This document shows positions 31,782 through 44,369 of a DNA stretch of 51,973 nucleotides, piece by piece. Both the position numbers and the translations under genes were made by a program. How positions within the stretch are numbered: position 1 is the stretch's first letter; the number at the start of each line of letters is the position of its first letter. This stretch comes from Seminavis robusta (taxonomy: Eukaryota > Bacillariophyta > Bacillariophyceae > Naviculales > Naviculaceae). The stretch is taken from contig CAICTM010000702.1 of assembly GCA_903772945.1 (NCBI GenBank), positions 1 to 51,973 on the forward strand, given 5' to 3'. Below the pieces are notes generated by a model. The model made no database searches. It was not told the origin of the DNA and was given only the letters and a program-made list of their open reading frames with translations.

Positions 31782-32445
31782 TCATTCCCCGACTCCCCCG
31801 GAAAATGACCGGACAAGATGGTTGTTCTCGTTATCCTCGTGGTCCATTATCATATTAGGATAATCATTTTTTTGCTGGTTAGACTGCCCTAAATTTTTGA
31901 TTATATTATCCAATCTGTTTCTGGTCTCCGTTTCCATCTCCGCGAGCTGCGTCATGCTACCTGCGACCATGTCAAACTCGACCGGAGGATCAATCTTTTG
32001 GCCCGCCGTGGCGGTCAGGTACTGACCAAACGTCAGATTGTAGTTTCGAAACGCAATATCATCTCCTTCGCTCGAGAAGACTCCCACCACGTATTTGGGC
32101 TTGTGGACCAGATGGTTGTAGTTGTTAATGATGGTTGTGCAGTTGTTGTCGTCTCGCTGCACATAGATATCCGAGCTAAGAAGAAGAGGGAGAGGAGGAA
32201 AGGTCAGCAACAAACCAACCAAACAATCGGTCGGTCATCTTCATTCATACAACCAGATAACACCCCAACCAGATACCCCTTGCTACCCCCAACACACCCG
32301 ATAACCTGATAACACTCGGCGCGGTTGTCACATACCTGTATCCGATCAGAGGGGTATCCTGGCCCTCAATAAAGAAGTAATCTTGACCCGCGACAGCACT
32401 TATCAGGGTAGCGGCGACAAAGACCGGCAAGATCGATGCCTTCAT
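31782..32445 (-). CDS. Chimeric truncated receptor: signal peptide, partial sensor and new tail (167 aa)
   Basis: Exon 1 (32445-32336) and intron 1 are copies of the receptor gene at 23181. Exon 2 (32175 downward) is identical until about 31934. There the duplication ends, after GSMTQLAEM, and the frame continues without shift into unrelated sequence (ETETRNRLDNIIKNLGQ... SGGVGE) to a stop at 31782. The two exons add up to 504 nt, so the product is an open 167-residue secreted protein with only the first part of the binding-protein domain and no membrane span. The promoter region came along in the duplication. Expression is unknown; it may simply be a truncated gene that happens to be open. 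Confidence 0.6.
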
Positions 32446-33101
32446 GGTAATTGCGCGGCGGTTTGGCATAAAAAAGAGTTGCTGTCTGCTACCACCACCA
32501 ATGCAATCGTCGCTCAATTGTGAGGCTCTGCGGTCTTCGACGGCTCAACTCCAAAGGCGGAGTGCTTGGTTTCGTCTTCGTGGCGTTTCCCTTTTCAGTG
32601 GTCAAAGTTATCAATATCCTCCGTGACAACAAATTCAGAGGCGAAGAGTTTCTTCCCAAAATGAGCCAAGGAGAAAACGGAGGTGTGGCTTTCGTGCTTT
32701 ACTCTAAGAAACTACATATGGCGCCTGAGATGCGCCTGCTGGTTCGGAGAAATGCGAGCCGGTCGTAGCTTGAAATTAGCGACGACACGGTACTGTTTGC
32801 TGGTACCACTGTACTGTCCCGGTACTATGTTTCTGCAACAGTAGTTGCACAGGGTCAGTATGTGCTTCCCCCTACTACTATGTGGATCTTACATACCCTC
32901 AGGATCAATGACAGTATGCTACGTAGAAAGTCTACAGTATCAGTAGTCATTGAAACAAAGATCCTCTCAATAAGACTCTCATTATTAAATAAACTGCAAC
33001 AGTGAAGATATAACAGGGGCGCATTGCATACATAAGACCAATGCACATACTGAGAGGATTCCAAAAATCGCTTAAGTACCACACAACATACCCACATCCC
33101 A

Positions 33102-33156
<55 letters not shown>
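33102..33156. repeat. 55-nt poly(G) tract
   Basis: An uninterrupted run of 55 G, followed by AGGTGGGGG. The first unit has only AAGGGG at the matching place (about 23840). It is either a true expansion, able to form quadruplexes, or a sequencing/assembly artefact. Confidence 0.9.
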
Positions 33157-33157
<1 letters not shown>

Positions 33158-33474
33158 GGTGGGGGCGAATCCATGAGATCCGATCCAACCGTTGTAGGTA
33201 CATACTCAACAAGCCAAAAGATCCAATCGTACGATTGACCGTTGCCAGTGCAGCATACTCAGTGAATCCCGTGCGGTAAAGAGGCAAACAACGGGCATAT
33301 CCCATGTGAACGATCGATCGTCTCCTCGTCTCCGTACAGGTAACCAGTTCAGTTTTCCTCACTTTCAGCTCATTATTTTCAATCCTTCTACTTTGTAAAG
33401 GAAACTCTGCCGAAATTCCAGCTCAAGCTCAACCAAACCAACAATTGCTTAGTTGACTAAAGAATTCATCCACC

Positions 33475-35723
33475 ATGGCCAACAATGCCAATGCTTGAGC
33501 AGCCTTTGGGTTGGAATACGTGCCGGATTTGCCTGGAGCACCCACGGAACAGCCCAAGTACAACCGGTATTACCATCGTCTCTTCGTCAATTCACGAGCT
33601 GGCTGCACAAGAGGACGTACCACAAGGCGGCTCGCTTCCAACCTAGGGCTTTGGCCGGCATCCAACAACACCACGTTGCCGACTAATTGAAATGGCGTGC
33701 GTATGGTAAGACCGATGTTGACTTCAAAGACCTGGAGCAGAATCCAACTTGCCGGCTCCTCACTCTTGAGCAGACAAGAAGGCTAATCTCCTCTACATCC
33801 ATCAAGGTGCCACAATGGAAGATGGAACCTCCGGCAATCCAACCAAGTCCGAACCTGTGAACGAAGTGGTCAAGGAAGTCAAGGAAGCGGAGACTCAACA
33901 CCGAGGCAAGAAGTCCTGTGCAACCAGGGATTTGACGGAAACTGAGTATCGCAAGGTGGTCCATTAACTCTACGGCAAAGGGAGCTTTGAATCGACCATC
34001 CGTACAGCCTGCATTTTGAAGCAGCAAGTCCATCTCATCACCAGGACGGACGACATCTCAAAGTTGAAGTATTCCGACTACAAGCCGCATCCAGACTTCC
34101 CTTTTGCGCTAAGTTGCAAGGTGCATTGGTCCAAGAATATTTCGGAAGAACGACAATGCCCTGACAAAATCATTCTTGGGTCGATGTATACCGACTTTTG
34201 TGCTATGCTCGAATTGGCGAATTACATGGAGGCTTCCTTCAACTACGGGTATGGCGCCGCTGGTCGGGTAGATGCATTCCTCTTTACTACCGAAAGCGAT
34301 CCTAAGTTAGCTCCCAAGCACTGCAACACAGCCTACCGCAACATTCCCAAGGCTGTCTTTTTGTCGGCTCCTTTTCTGGCTGTGGCGCTCCTCTTTGCTG
34401 GTGTTCTTGGGAGTAACAGCATTCGGAAGGTTGCTGCAACTCTGGCAAGAGGCATGGGTGCTACTGCTGACGAAGTTGACATTCGATGTCGCTGGAAGGC
34501 TCGCTTGTCTGGACGGGTTGTTGATGCCTAGCATTTCGGCCTGAACAGCCCTGGATCGACGCTCGTGTTGCCGAAAAGATTTGCATGGGGGCTCCTATGC
34601 TACAAGCTACACCCGGATGCCAGGAGGAGTGACTCCGACTGGTTGTATGAGCATGTGGTGCCAAGTACGCATGCGTTTTACTACGGTGTCAACGACATTT
34701 CGCTTCACTTGGCTCTGCCTTTTTGGGGCTGCTCTTGACGAATCTTGTGAGGAGAGAGATGGAGCCTCCCGTTTGTGTTAGGATCCAAGATGCGTACGAG
34801 AGCGCATCAAGGCCGATGTTCCTGTTGGCGTCAACCTGTGGTGAAAGTGCCTCTCTCTATTTGACGCACAACACCAAGCTCCACCTCAACGAAATCGAGA
34901 CGATGGATACGGGAGGTGGCGGTGGCACGGCTGGTGGCACTACGGGAACGACCGACAGGCAAGCACTCGTCAAGTTGCCAATCAGTTCGGCAGGTGACTG
35001 CTATGCAAACAGCAACAACAGGTACGAACGAACGAGGAATTCTGAAAGGATTATTCGCAGCACAACCAGCTCCAGCAGCATCATTGCGCAGGAAGGTAGA
35101 CCCGCGACAGTTCGGCTGCTGCTTAGAGGCTGGTTGGAGAATTGGCTGTGGCGCGGAGCTGACGAAACTGAATGGAAATATTTGCAGTGTAAGTGTGGAC
35201 TTGTGGCGTTGGCTATTGCAACCATGGCTATTATTGCTGCTAACTCTATATTTTTGTTTGCTTTTAGGATTGCTGTTCAGCCTCCAAGGATGGCAACACC
35301 TGATCAGGTAGATGGTAATCTTTTTAGAAATGGGTTGACTGTGGAAAGGACTCGCCGGAATGGCCGACTAGCCTCAGGTACAGACAAGCTGTGGCCACCA
35401 CCCCTGCTGATAGTAGGCCTGCCAAGCTAGCCAAGTACAGAACTGTTGGCTCTGCTTGGAAGAGTGGATGCATGGTATTGGTGGCACAAGCCAGCCAAGA
35501 ACTTCACTGCTGATGATATCAGGGCTTGCAAGTCAACCTACTCAAGGAGGAAGCCACTCTGGACTCTCATTGCTACACTTGTCAATGCTTAGAAAGCTCC
35601 AGCTTGGGTATCTCCAAGATTGAGGAGTTACAAAGGAAGTGTTTTGAATATTTCTGCTGCCATCAAGCAGGACCCCATTATGGGCAGTCTGCATGAGGAT
35701 CTTGTATTGTTCGTGCTCAGTAA
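33475..35723 (+). pseudogene. Crypton-like tyrosine recombinase of the diatom clade, copy 2, broken
   Basis: Duplicate of 24138-26416 with a different set of indels. The longest clean stretch (34016-34531) shows ITRTDDISKLKYSDY, VHWSKNISEERQCP and GSNSIRKVAATLARGMG. The catalytic His seen in copy 1 (HSIR) is Asn here. The extra G in the Tyr codon (TAG at 34529-34531) is shared with copy 1, so that lesion predates the duplication. The C-terminal domain after the intron position is preserved in pieces. In this copy the donor reads GCAGTGTAAG instead of GCAGGTAAG. Confidence 0.65.
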
Positions 35724-37032
35724 GTTGACCTTAGTTTAATCAGCATGTAGCCATGCCTAATAGTGAGTTTTTTACATGGACTTACTTGCTTTTTCGTTTT
35801 CGTGGACTTGTTGCTTTTCGAACGTACGCTAGCTAGCTTACCGTAAGGCTACGCTACTAGCTACTACTAGCAGAGATTCGGGACTTGTGCGTTTTCGAGA
35901 TAATAGAGGTGCGACGTTATCTTAACAGTGAGTAGTGAGGTGCGGGACCTCATTTTTTTATGTGCGAGGACGTGACGTTCGTCCTCATGGTATTAACGAT
36001 CGATCAACCAGCATACACCAGGTGTTGGGTGTACCTTGATACCTCGATCGATACACCGTAGGATCCCCTACTACGGTACAGGCTCTCAGTTATTTCTCTC
36101 AGTTCTGGGATATACTTTTACGGTACAGTCGACGAAGACTCAAGTTGCGGCCTCTGCTGGCAGCTGGCCTCTGTCACCGTGAGATTCCCAGGCGACGATT
36201 CTTCGCGCATTATTAGACTCACTTATAAGAAATTAAAGATTTGATAGAGCAGCAATTGTACCCAGAGCAGCTGTCCTGGTCCTCCCTGGTACTACGACTA
36301 TGCATACCGGTACCGGTAGTGACCAGTTTCTTGCTGACTGTTATAGCTCTTGTACCTTACAATAGCTCAATAGTTTTTGCCCTCAATGATCCATGCCCTG
36401 GCCTCCTTATCATTGCCCGTTAAAGATAGATGGTGACGGGGCCACTTTGCTTTTGCCAAAAACTGCAGAATTGGACATGCATGATTCTAAAGCAAAGGCT
36501 TAGTCTGATTAGCTAATGTTACGTTATTTGCTGGTACCGGTAGTGGAAGTGTTTCTTGCAAAGTGTTGCTTCTGTTCCGTACCTGCCTGATACTGTAGAG
36601 GTAGAGATTACAAAAATCATACAGTTTAAGCAAAAAGTGACTGAATAAATAAGTTCACTCACAAATAAAACACGCTGTGGTAACTTTTCGGGTGTTTGAC
36701 TTTTTTTCACCATGGGAATCATCACTGCTTGGGCTATTATGGTACTTATGAAATGCTGGATTGTGTTGGCAGGCTCTGTTGATTCCGTTGCATCAGTTCG
36801 TCAGTTTATCCGTTGATTCTCTGGATTGTTTCAGTATTTTGAGTTGCTCCCTATTGCACAGGCTGCAGTGTCGTGTCCCGAAGGTATTGGCAGTGCTAGC
36901 TGATTGGGTTGCCTTGCCATAGGATGCTTGCTTCAATGCTGTTTCTTTGAATGCCTCGATTGAGTCTGAATGACGATGGAGGCAGGAAACTGTCTTTCCT
37001 ACCAATCCGATGTGCACTTTTTGTAGAGAAGT
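35724..37032. other. Long AT-rich spacer without genes (copy 2)
   Basis: Counterpart of 26417-27754. Nothing beyond the TAGC low complexity and the duplicated non-coding sequence. Confidence 0.4.
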
Positions 37033-37413
37033 GGCATAGCATCATAGAAGTGTTGGGAAATCTGGTGTCTCCCATTGCAAAAATTAAATACTCACGTACA
37101 AAAGTACTAGTAGTCATCTTAGCTAGAATCTTATATCCAAGTTTGGAGTAAAAGGAATCCACATTCTCGGAAAGTTCAAGCTTCGCATCATCCTGTCCCC
37201 GCTCGCCCAATAAATGTCTCCGTTTAAATTTTTCGACGCAACGAACCCATTTTGCTAAAATAACACACACCTACGTTTTTTTAAGAAATAGAGGTTAAAT
37301 TTTAAATTTTATTACCTCTACTAATCTAATCTCGCATGATACGGTAGCTAGCTAGGCATGATTCATCTCAGATCCTAAATTGGAAAGATAGATCTGAGAT
37401 CTGAAACATAATA
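37033..37413. repeat. 213-bp block plus A block, second unit
   Basis: 37033-37245 repeats 27755-27967, and 37244-37413 repeats the A block, in the same order and orientation, left of the second Crypton. Confidence 0.85.
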
Positions 37414-37756
37414 TACATGCCTCTGTCAAACTCGTCAGGTAACTTTTTGACTGCATGTCAAATTCGCGCGTCCATTATGCGCGTCATATCGATGCGTGTA
37501 ATGTCTATTATGCGCGCATAATGGACTTCCTGTCATAACTATAAAGACTTAAGAATGTAAGACAATCAGCAGACTGCTCTCTCTTTAGGCCCATCGTGGA
37601 AGCAGGCCGTGCCTCCATGCAGTTTGCAGTACCGTACTGTAGCTTCAGTACTGAAGTGGTAACTGACTATCGAACGTAATGCCGCCAATGGCGCCATTGC
37701 AGTTGCTCTTGTTGCTTTCATTGCTTGCTTGTGTTGCTGTTGTTGCTGTTGTTGCC

Positions 37757-40488
37757 ATGGCTACTGCTGCTCGCCTCATTGCCAATGCCTTTGCTGCTGC
37801 TGGCCCTGCCAATGCTAATGGCGCCGCCAACAGTGGTGGCACCAATCCAGCCCACTCAGATGATGTAGCACTGATTGGCAATCTGGAGAGAATGGTGCTA
37901 GAAATGAGGGAAGAAGGGCGACCAGAGACTAGCAAGAACGTGCTAAGACCCAAGATATGGGAGTTCTTTCAGTTCTGCAAGTCAGTGTATCCCAACAGTC
38001 TCTACAAGTACAACTTGAGGTATGACAAGGTCTACAGTTTTATGTTCTACCAATGCTATAGAGAGAAGAAGGAGACAGGTTTGACCAAAGCCAAGAGAGC
38101 CATTCCAGTGGAACAGCGCCAACACTTTGATAGGAAGGACTATGATGAAGTGGTCGCCAAGTACAAGGACACAGCAACATCAGAACAGGAGCGTCCTGCA
38201 CCAAAAAATCCCATCAGTGTGCACACATATGATCAGTATGCGCAAGTGATCAGGAAAATCTATCTTGTCCAGATTACTCTCACCCAAACTGATCCTAACC
38301 TTGGAGTAGACCAATGGGATCGCATATGGCAAAAGCAGAAGTTCAGTGAGCTGCGAGCACATGTGAGAGAGCGCAAACCTTGGCAGACAAGGCCAACTAC
38401 AAGGAAAAGATAACAGGGGAGTTTTCGCCCTATGCTATTGTTGAGCATTATGAGAAGATGGAGGACTACATGTGGAAGAAGAGTCAACATGCTAGGGGCT
38501 ATCGGTCTGTGTGCAAGAGGCTGCGGCACCGGTTCTGTCTTCTTTATTTGACCTCCGGTGTGCTGCGGTCAGAGAGTCTCCATCGTGCAGAATTGAGTGA
38601 TTTCCTCTCTCTCGAATTGCCGAAAGCTCACAACGACGTACACTCTCCCTTCCTCATGGTACACCAGATTCCCATTGGCAAAACAGCCACCAGAGGCCAC
38701 AGACAGTACGGGAGAGCGGCAAGACATAAGAATGTTGACTGCTGTTCGGTTGGTGGATTTGCTTTTTACTTTCTGTATAGGCTACATTGTACCGGTGAAT
38801 TTGAAAACATGGGCCTGGAGGAATGGAAAGACAACAGCCAATGGTTCGACATCAAGCTGCTTATTGACGTTGGTTCTCCAGGAAACCACAAGAAGGAGAT
38901 GCAGAATGATAGGTAAGTTTTGCGTGTTTTGTCTCACTCCAATGCGGCTGTCACTAACACATTGTTCTCTCCAGTTATGCTAACGATATTAGAGACATGT
39001 TGAAGGATCTTAATCTATCCTGCGCAAAGATCCTACATCTTGGTCGGAACTTGGGAGCCAAGTACTTGGAAATGGGAATGACGGACGCAGAACTAATCCG
39101 ACAGATGGGGCAATGGGCAAATGGTGTCTTTGACAACTCTTATAGCACCAAGCTCCCCATGGAAGCGATCAGAGCATTGGCAGGATTTATTGGTGGTCGA
39201 GATGCTCCCTATTTTCTCACTCGCAGTACTGTCGAGCCTGACAAGGACCTGCTTCTAAAAACACCTTTGAAATGGGTATATTTGGCGTATGACGCTCTTT
39301 GTGAAGCCAGTACGTCAAGCAACGGCAAGCACATGACTGCGGTCCATGTTCTCAAGTTTTTTAAAGAGATCAACCGTATCTTCCTGCAGGACGCTGCGCA
39401 ATGATGATCAAGTCCCCTGAAAGGGCCGAAGCCCATCCAATGTTCACCGAAATGGAGGTCTTTCAAACTGAGGAGTTTCAGGTGTGTAAGATGGTTGTTG
39501 CTACTGCTGTACCAATGCTCGAAACGTCTGTTAATTCTTATTTATCTTCTTATTCCTATGTCCTAAGGCATTCAAAGAGCAGATGCGACTTTCTCTGGCA
39601 CAGGAGAAAGATCCACTGGATAACAATCTACAAAGGGTGCTACCAGGAGTCCACCAACGATTCGAACAAACCAATGGAGCAGTGGCGCAGTTGACTGGAA
39701 AGGTAGATACTATGACAGCTGCACTGACTGCTGGAATTGACAAACTTGTTGCCATCCACCAAGAAACCGCAGCTCGACAACAACAAGTGGATGTACGTGC
39801 TGAAAGATTAGCATGTCTGCTGGAGAAGGGAGCACAAGCTCTGCGGGGAAATCAGGAAGAGGAGTTCACCGATTTGCTTAGAGGAGCAGCTGCAGCTGGT
39901 GAAGGTTTCGAACAGCCGGACTCAATGGAAATAGAAGACATTCTACAGGCGGCAGATGAAGAAGCAGCGGCAACCACTCTACTTGAAGTTGGTGCTCGTA
40001 CGACTACTACTACTACAATACCCACGTTAACCACCGGCAGATTCGGACAATTTACAGATGATGGTGGTTTGACAACACAAGAAATAGAGCTTGGCGGAAC
40101 ACCACACATAACAACCCCCAGTTCTCGATTTCGACTAAAGCCAAAGCACACAGACCTTACTGATCTGTGGGATGAATGGCATGGACTCGGCACTTTCTAC
40201 TGCGCTATTGGTGGTGTTGCTGGCCGTGAGACGAGTATCAAGGGATGGAGGTCTCATTGGACGCGATCGCAGCAGACGCATCTGAGTCGTAATTCGGCAT
40301 GCATCAAGGGCATTACTGCTTGGCAGGAACAGCACCGAATGAAGGACGCTTATGAAGCTTGCGCAGATCTACAGACAGTGTTCGCGAATGAGTGCAAGTG
40401 CACTGTGGAAAAGATGAAGCTATGGTTTCAAGCCAAAGGGATCATTCCCAAAGGAGCTCCCCGTGGCAAACAACGAAAAAAAAACTAG
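37757..40488 (+). pseudogene. Second Crypton copy with two 1-nt deletions
   Basis: Nearly identical to 28485-31218. Exons correspond to 37757-38912, 38975-39481 and 39568-40488. One C is missing near 38378 (AAACCTTGG instead of AAACCCTTGG), upstream of the catalytic Arg. One T is missing near 39400 (GCTGCGCA instead of GCTGCTGCA), after the Tyr. Both shift the frame, so the copy should not make an active recombinase. Because the rest is so well conserved, either the lesions are very recent or they are base-calling errors. The GCR1_C exon (39568-40488) is intact. Confidence 0.7.
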
Positions 40489-40763
40489 TTTAATCCCTCT
40501 TAAAGCTTACTTATTACATCAACAGCAACTGTTTCTTTGTCTTTGTAGTGCTTCCTGTTGTCGCCATCGAACTGTTGACTGTCAACACTGTCGACAACTG
40601 TTGCTGTAAGATACGTGTCGTAAGATAGGTGCGCTCTTTAAAATGTGAGGCGATGTACATCACATCACCATGCAGTACCGGTTCTTTTCTTTGTGAGTAC
40701 CGGTTACCAAAATTCAAATTGGCGCGACAGCCCCGCTCGCTGGATCATCTCAACGGATTTCGT

Positions 40764-40788
40764 NNNNNNNNNNNNNNNNNNNNNNNNN
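40764..40788. other. Assembly gap (25 N)
   Basis: The left side ends CAACGGATTTCGT, which in the first unit is followed by the 213-bp block. The right side starts with the A block, which normally follows that 213-bp block. The missing sequence is therefore probably one 213-bp block, and 25 N is a placeholder length. Confidence 0.95.
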
Positions 40789-41706
40789 AACCCATTTTGC
40801 TAAAATAACACACACCTACGTTTTTTTAAGAAATAATAGAGGTTAAATTTTAAATTTTATTACCTCTACTAATCTAATCTCGCATGATACGGTAGCTAGC
40901 TAGGCATGATTCATCTCAGATCCTAAATTGGAAAGATAGATCTGAGATCTGAAACATAATAAAAATGCTCAATCGGCTTCCATTATTTTTTAACTTGAAC
41001 ATTCCAGTTCGCTGGTTCAGAATGACTGGAAAGCTTCTTTCAATTTTTGATCTATCTGTCCTGGTGAAATGCGTGCTCATTTTCGCTTTGAGGACTTAAG
41101 TAAGGCTCTTTTAATGAGTACTATTAATACCACCATGACTCAGAAGTCTGGAGAATGGAGTGCGAAGTAATAAATATAGTGTGAGAAGGCGAACCCACAA
41201 CCTAAAGACAATCTTCTCACGCGGCAAGGAAGACTGAAGTTGCCATGCAGAGTTCGGTTTGGCCTATTTCTGTTCTGCGAGTACTGTTTTTATGTATAGT
41301 ACTCGCAGAAAAGAGGTCTGTCAAATCGAAATCTCTGTGTCAAACTCAATTTTGACTTGGTACATGAAACACAGCGATAGCCTGTCAAATGTGTATCCTA
41401 CGAAGGACAGACTATATTATTATGGACTTAATAAAAATGCTCAATCGGCTTCCATTATTTTTTAACTTGAACATTCCAGTTCGCTGGTTCAGAATGACTG
41501 GAAAGCTTCTTTCAATTTTTGATCTATCTGTCCTGGTGAAATGCGTGCTCATTTTCGCTTTGAGGACTTAAGTAAGGCTCTTTTAATGAGTACTATTAAT
41601 ACCACCATGACTCAGAAGTCTGGAGAATGGAGTGCGAAGTAATAAATATAGTGTGAGAAGGCGAACCCACAACCTAAAGACAATCTTCTCACGCGGCAAG
41701 GAAGAC
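40789..41706. repeat. A block followed by B-C-B arrangement
   Basis: A block 40789-40961, then B1 (40957-41234) and B2 (41429-41706). B1 and B2 are 278-bp direct repeats that appear identical, separated by 194 bp (C). C contains a perfect 13-bp hairpin (TTCTGCGAGTACT at 41273-41285 with its complement at 41298-41310). In the next unit (44092-44369) only one B is present and C is missing. Confidence 0.8.
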
Positions 41707-42844
41707 GAGACATTATTTCTTTCCCATCAAAAAGAGCTAAGAGAGAGGTTTCTCCTGATCTTTTACTTAAAAAGCTCAATTAATTATTATACTTACTAGG
41801 AACACGAAACAGCATGGTGAGTGGTGACAAGGTTGACTCGAATGGAATGGAATGGAATCCTTCTTTATGAGATGGGATGACGTAAGTGCAACTTGAGACA
41901 TTTTCGGTGGATTGTGTGTTCAGGCTCCCTGGAACTTGTGATTGAAGCTGAGGTGAGAACAATGACTGATCGTACGGTACGCGTATGAAGATGACTTGAA
42001 AGAGCTGTATGTACATGAGTGTTATTTATTTTGTAATTGCCTCTCTACCTTCCAATGACTCTGGTTCTTTTGTTTTTTTGTTGCGACATTTACATCGTAT
42101 TTTGCTTTGATCCACCAGAAACCTTCTTCCAAAGTGAAACAGTGGAAAACACGATCGACTTCACCTTGCTTGGCGCCTGGTAGTACCAGCCAGCGTGCTT
42201 CATCAAGGTGGGTCATTCGGTCACACCAGTACGAACAATGACACAATGACAAAGGAAAGACTTAGGGTAGTCAGGAAGTGCAGAAGCACATCAGAACTGT
42301 CCGAATAGAAGTTCGTCTTTGGAACTGCGCCAACAGCTGAACTCAAGATTTAGGATGCGAAGATCGATGATGACATACATGATGACTGGACTGGACTCAG
42401 TCACCAGTCCACAAGGGATACCGGATCACATCGGTTCGAAGGGTATGTGACATCATCCATAGCTTGCCGGCGCACACAGGCTCTTATCGCAATATTATTG
42501 CTATCTACCAACTCGCATCTTTCCCAAGCAAAATGGGGAAAATGGTGGCTGCTACGGCCGATTCCGAGATGGTTTCCTCTCCTTTTCCACTAGACAATTG
42601 CACTAAAAGCACTACAGAGACCCACTGTCAACTGGCAGCACAGGGGATGGATTATTTGGTGAACTCGGAGAGCTTCAACGGCCAGAATTTGCTCAAAAAA
42701 TGGTGCAGCCTCGGAACTTTGGTTTCATTCACAAGTATATCTGGACAACAATGCTGTCAAATGCATCCCTTATTGTTTTCATAGTATTCTGGTCATTTGC
42801 AATATTTTTAATGAGATGGTGTGGTGAAATAATAAGACTTTATT

Positions 42845-43921
42845 TTAGATATGCTCGGTTCGTAATAGACACCCGCCACCCAAGCTCTGGTCGTCTTGAA
42901 ACACAGCCGACCAAGACGAGGGGACTTTGCTGAAGCAAGCAAACTCAAAATATTCCTTCCAAGCCTCTTTGATAACGTATCCGCTCAAAGACTCAATGAA
43001 GCCTTCTGGCAGAGAGAGTGTGTTGACATTCCTACCACCAGGAGTGCTGTCGGCCGTCTTCCACCTCATTGGATCCTTCTGATACGAGCCTCTCTTCGCT
43101 CTCGAGAAATGGTTGTTGATGCCCTCAAACGTTGCCTCGATCTCCGGTCTTGACTGAAGCAAAATCCTTCTGTAGATTGTATGGGCTCGGTCCTCTGTAG
43201 AGGTCATACACTTGAGCGGATCTCTCACCTTTCAATGCATTTGTGCGAGAAGACTCGAAGCCTTCCTCTGAACCGCGGCCAAGGAAGCCATGCTTTCGTA
43301 CAAACTGAGGGATATGAGCCACCAACACATGCAGCTTATTGAACATAAGATCATCATCTCCTTCTCGAATTCCACCAGTAAATGAAAGCCAAATCGTGGC
43401 ATATTCTCTTGCAGCAGTCTCAAATTCATCACAGTCGAGTCTGGACCATTTGCGTTGGCTCTTCATCATTGTGGACATCTGGCAAAGCAACGTGGTGAGC
43501 TTCAGATAGGTTTGAAGCAATTTGTCAACGCCCTGCTGCAGCTGCGGATTGTCACTGTAAACTCTCCTCATTCGCTCCACAATCTTCTCTCGTCTCTCAA
43601 GCACTCTTATGCCATCACCGTTTGAGAGTTCAAATCCGCTATTCTCCACACGGAAAGAAACTCGTCCGTCAACCTCGATGGCTTTCCAGAAGCTGTATGT
43701 TGCACTGCCGATGATCCGCTTTTTTTCTTCTTCAAAAGACCGGCAAGGAAATCATTTCCTTTCTCAACAAAGAGCTTCGCGGCGTCTCGAGCTTTGGTTT
43801 GTGCAGACAACTTGGCACCAAGCGTTTCGCGTTCACGTTGCATTTGGTCGACCATTCTGGTGGCATTCATGGACGTTGCCGTCTTCATATCTCGGACGAG
43901 CTTTGCATCTTCTTTTCGCAG
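42845..43921 (-). pseudogene. 3' half of the transposase-like gene, duplicated fragment
   Basis: Copy of 45512-46588 without the 5' part. It carries the same motifs (KLHVLVAHIPQFVRKHGFLG, GSEEGFESSR) and the same frame changes as the longer gene. It begins at the duplication junction beside the A block at 43924, so no start or promoter is present. Non-functional as a transposase. Confidence 0.7.
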
Positions 43922-43923
43922 GG

Positions 43924-44369
43924 AACCCATTTTGCTAAAATAACACACACCTACGTTTTTTTAAGAAATAATAGAGGTTAAATTTTAAATTTTATTACCT
44001 CTACTAATCTAATCTCGCATGATACGGTAGCTAGCTAGGCATGATTCATCTCAGATCCTAAATTGGAAAGATAGATCTGAGATCTGAAACATAATAAAAA
44101 TGCTCAATCGGCTTCCATTATTTTTTAACTTGAACATTCCAGTTCGCTGGTTCAGAATGACTGGAAAGCTTCTTTCAATTTTTGATCTATCTGTCCTGGT
44201 GAAATGCGTGCTCATTTTCGCTTTGAGGACTTAAGTAAGGCTCTTTTAATGAGTACTATTAATACCACCATGACTCAGAAGTCTGGAGAATGGAGTGCGA
44301 AGTAATAAATATAGTGTGAGAAGGCGAACCCACAACCTAAAGACAATCTTCTCACGCGGCAAGGAAGAC
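43924..44369. repeat. A block plus single B block, unit 2
   Basis: A 43924-44096 and B 44092-44369, joined exactly as in unit 1 but followed directly by the sequence that comes after B2 there. Confidence 0.85.

Larger units (their letters stand above)
22669..40763. repeat. Large tandem duplication, two units of about 9.27 kb
   Basis: Sequence from 22669 onward recurs from 31934 with an offset of 9264-9272 bp, up to 40763 where an N gap begins. Each unit holds the receptor 5' end, the broken recombinase, an AT-rich spacer and the GCR1_C Crypton. The Crypton part is almost identical between copies. The 24.1-26.7 kb part differs from 33.4-36.1 kb by very many 1-nt indels. The left breakpoint lies inside exon 2 of the receptor. 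Confidence 0.85.

Noticed and set aside
42464..42784. 106-residue plus-strand frame, also present at 45130-45450
   Set aside because: Its presence twice is only due to the tandem duplication. There is no domain and it lies in the 3' flank of the minus-strand gene.
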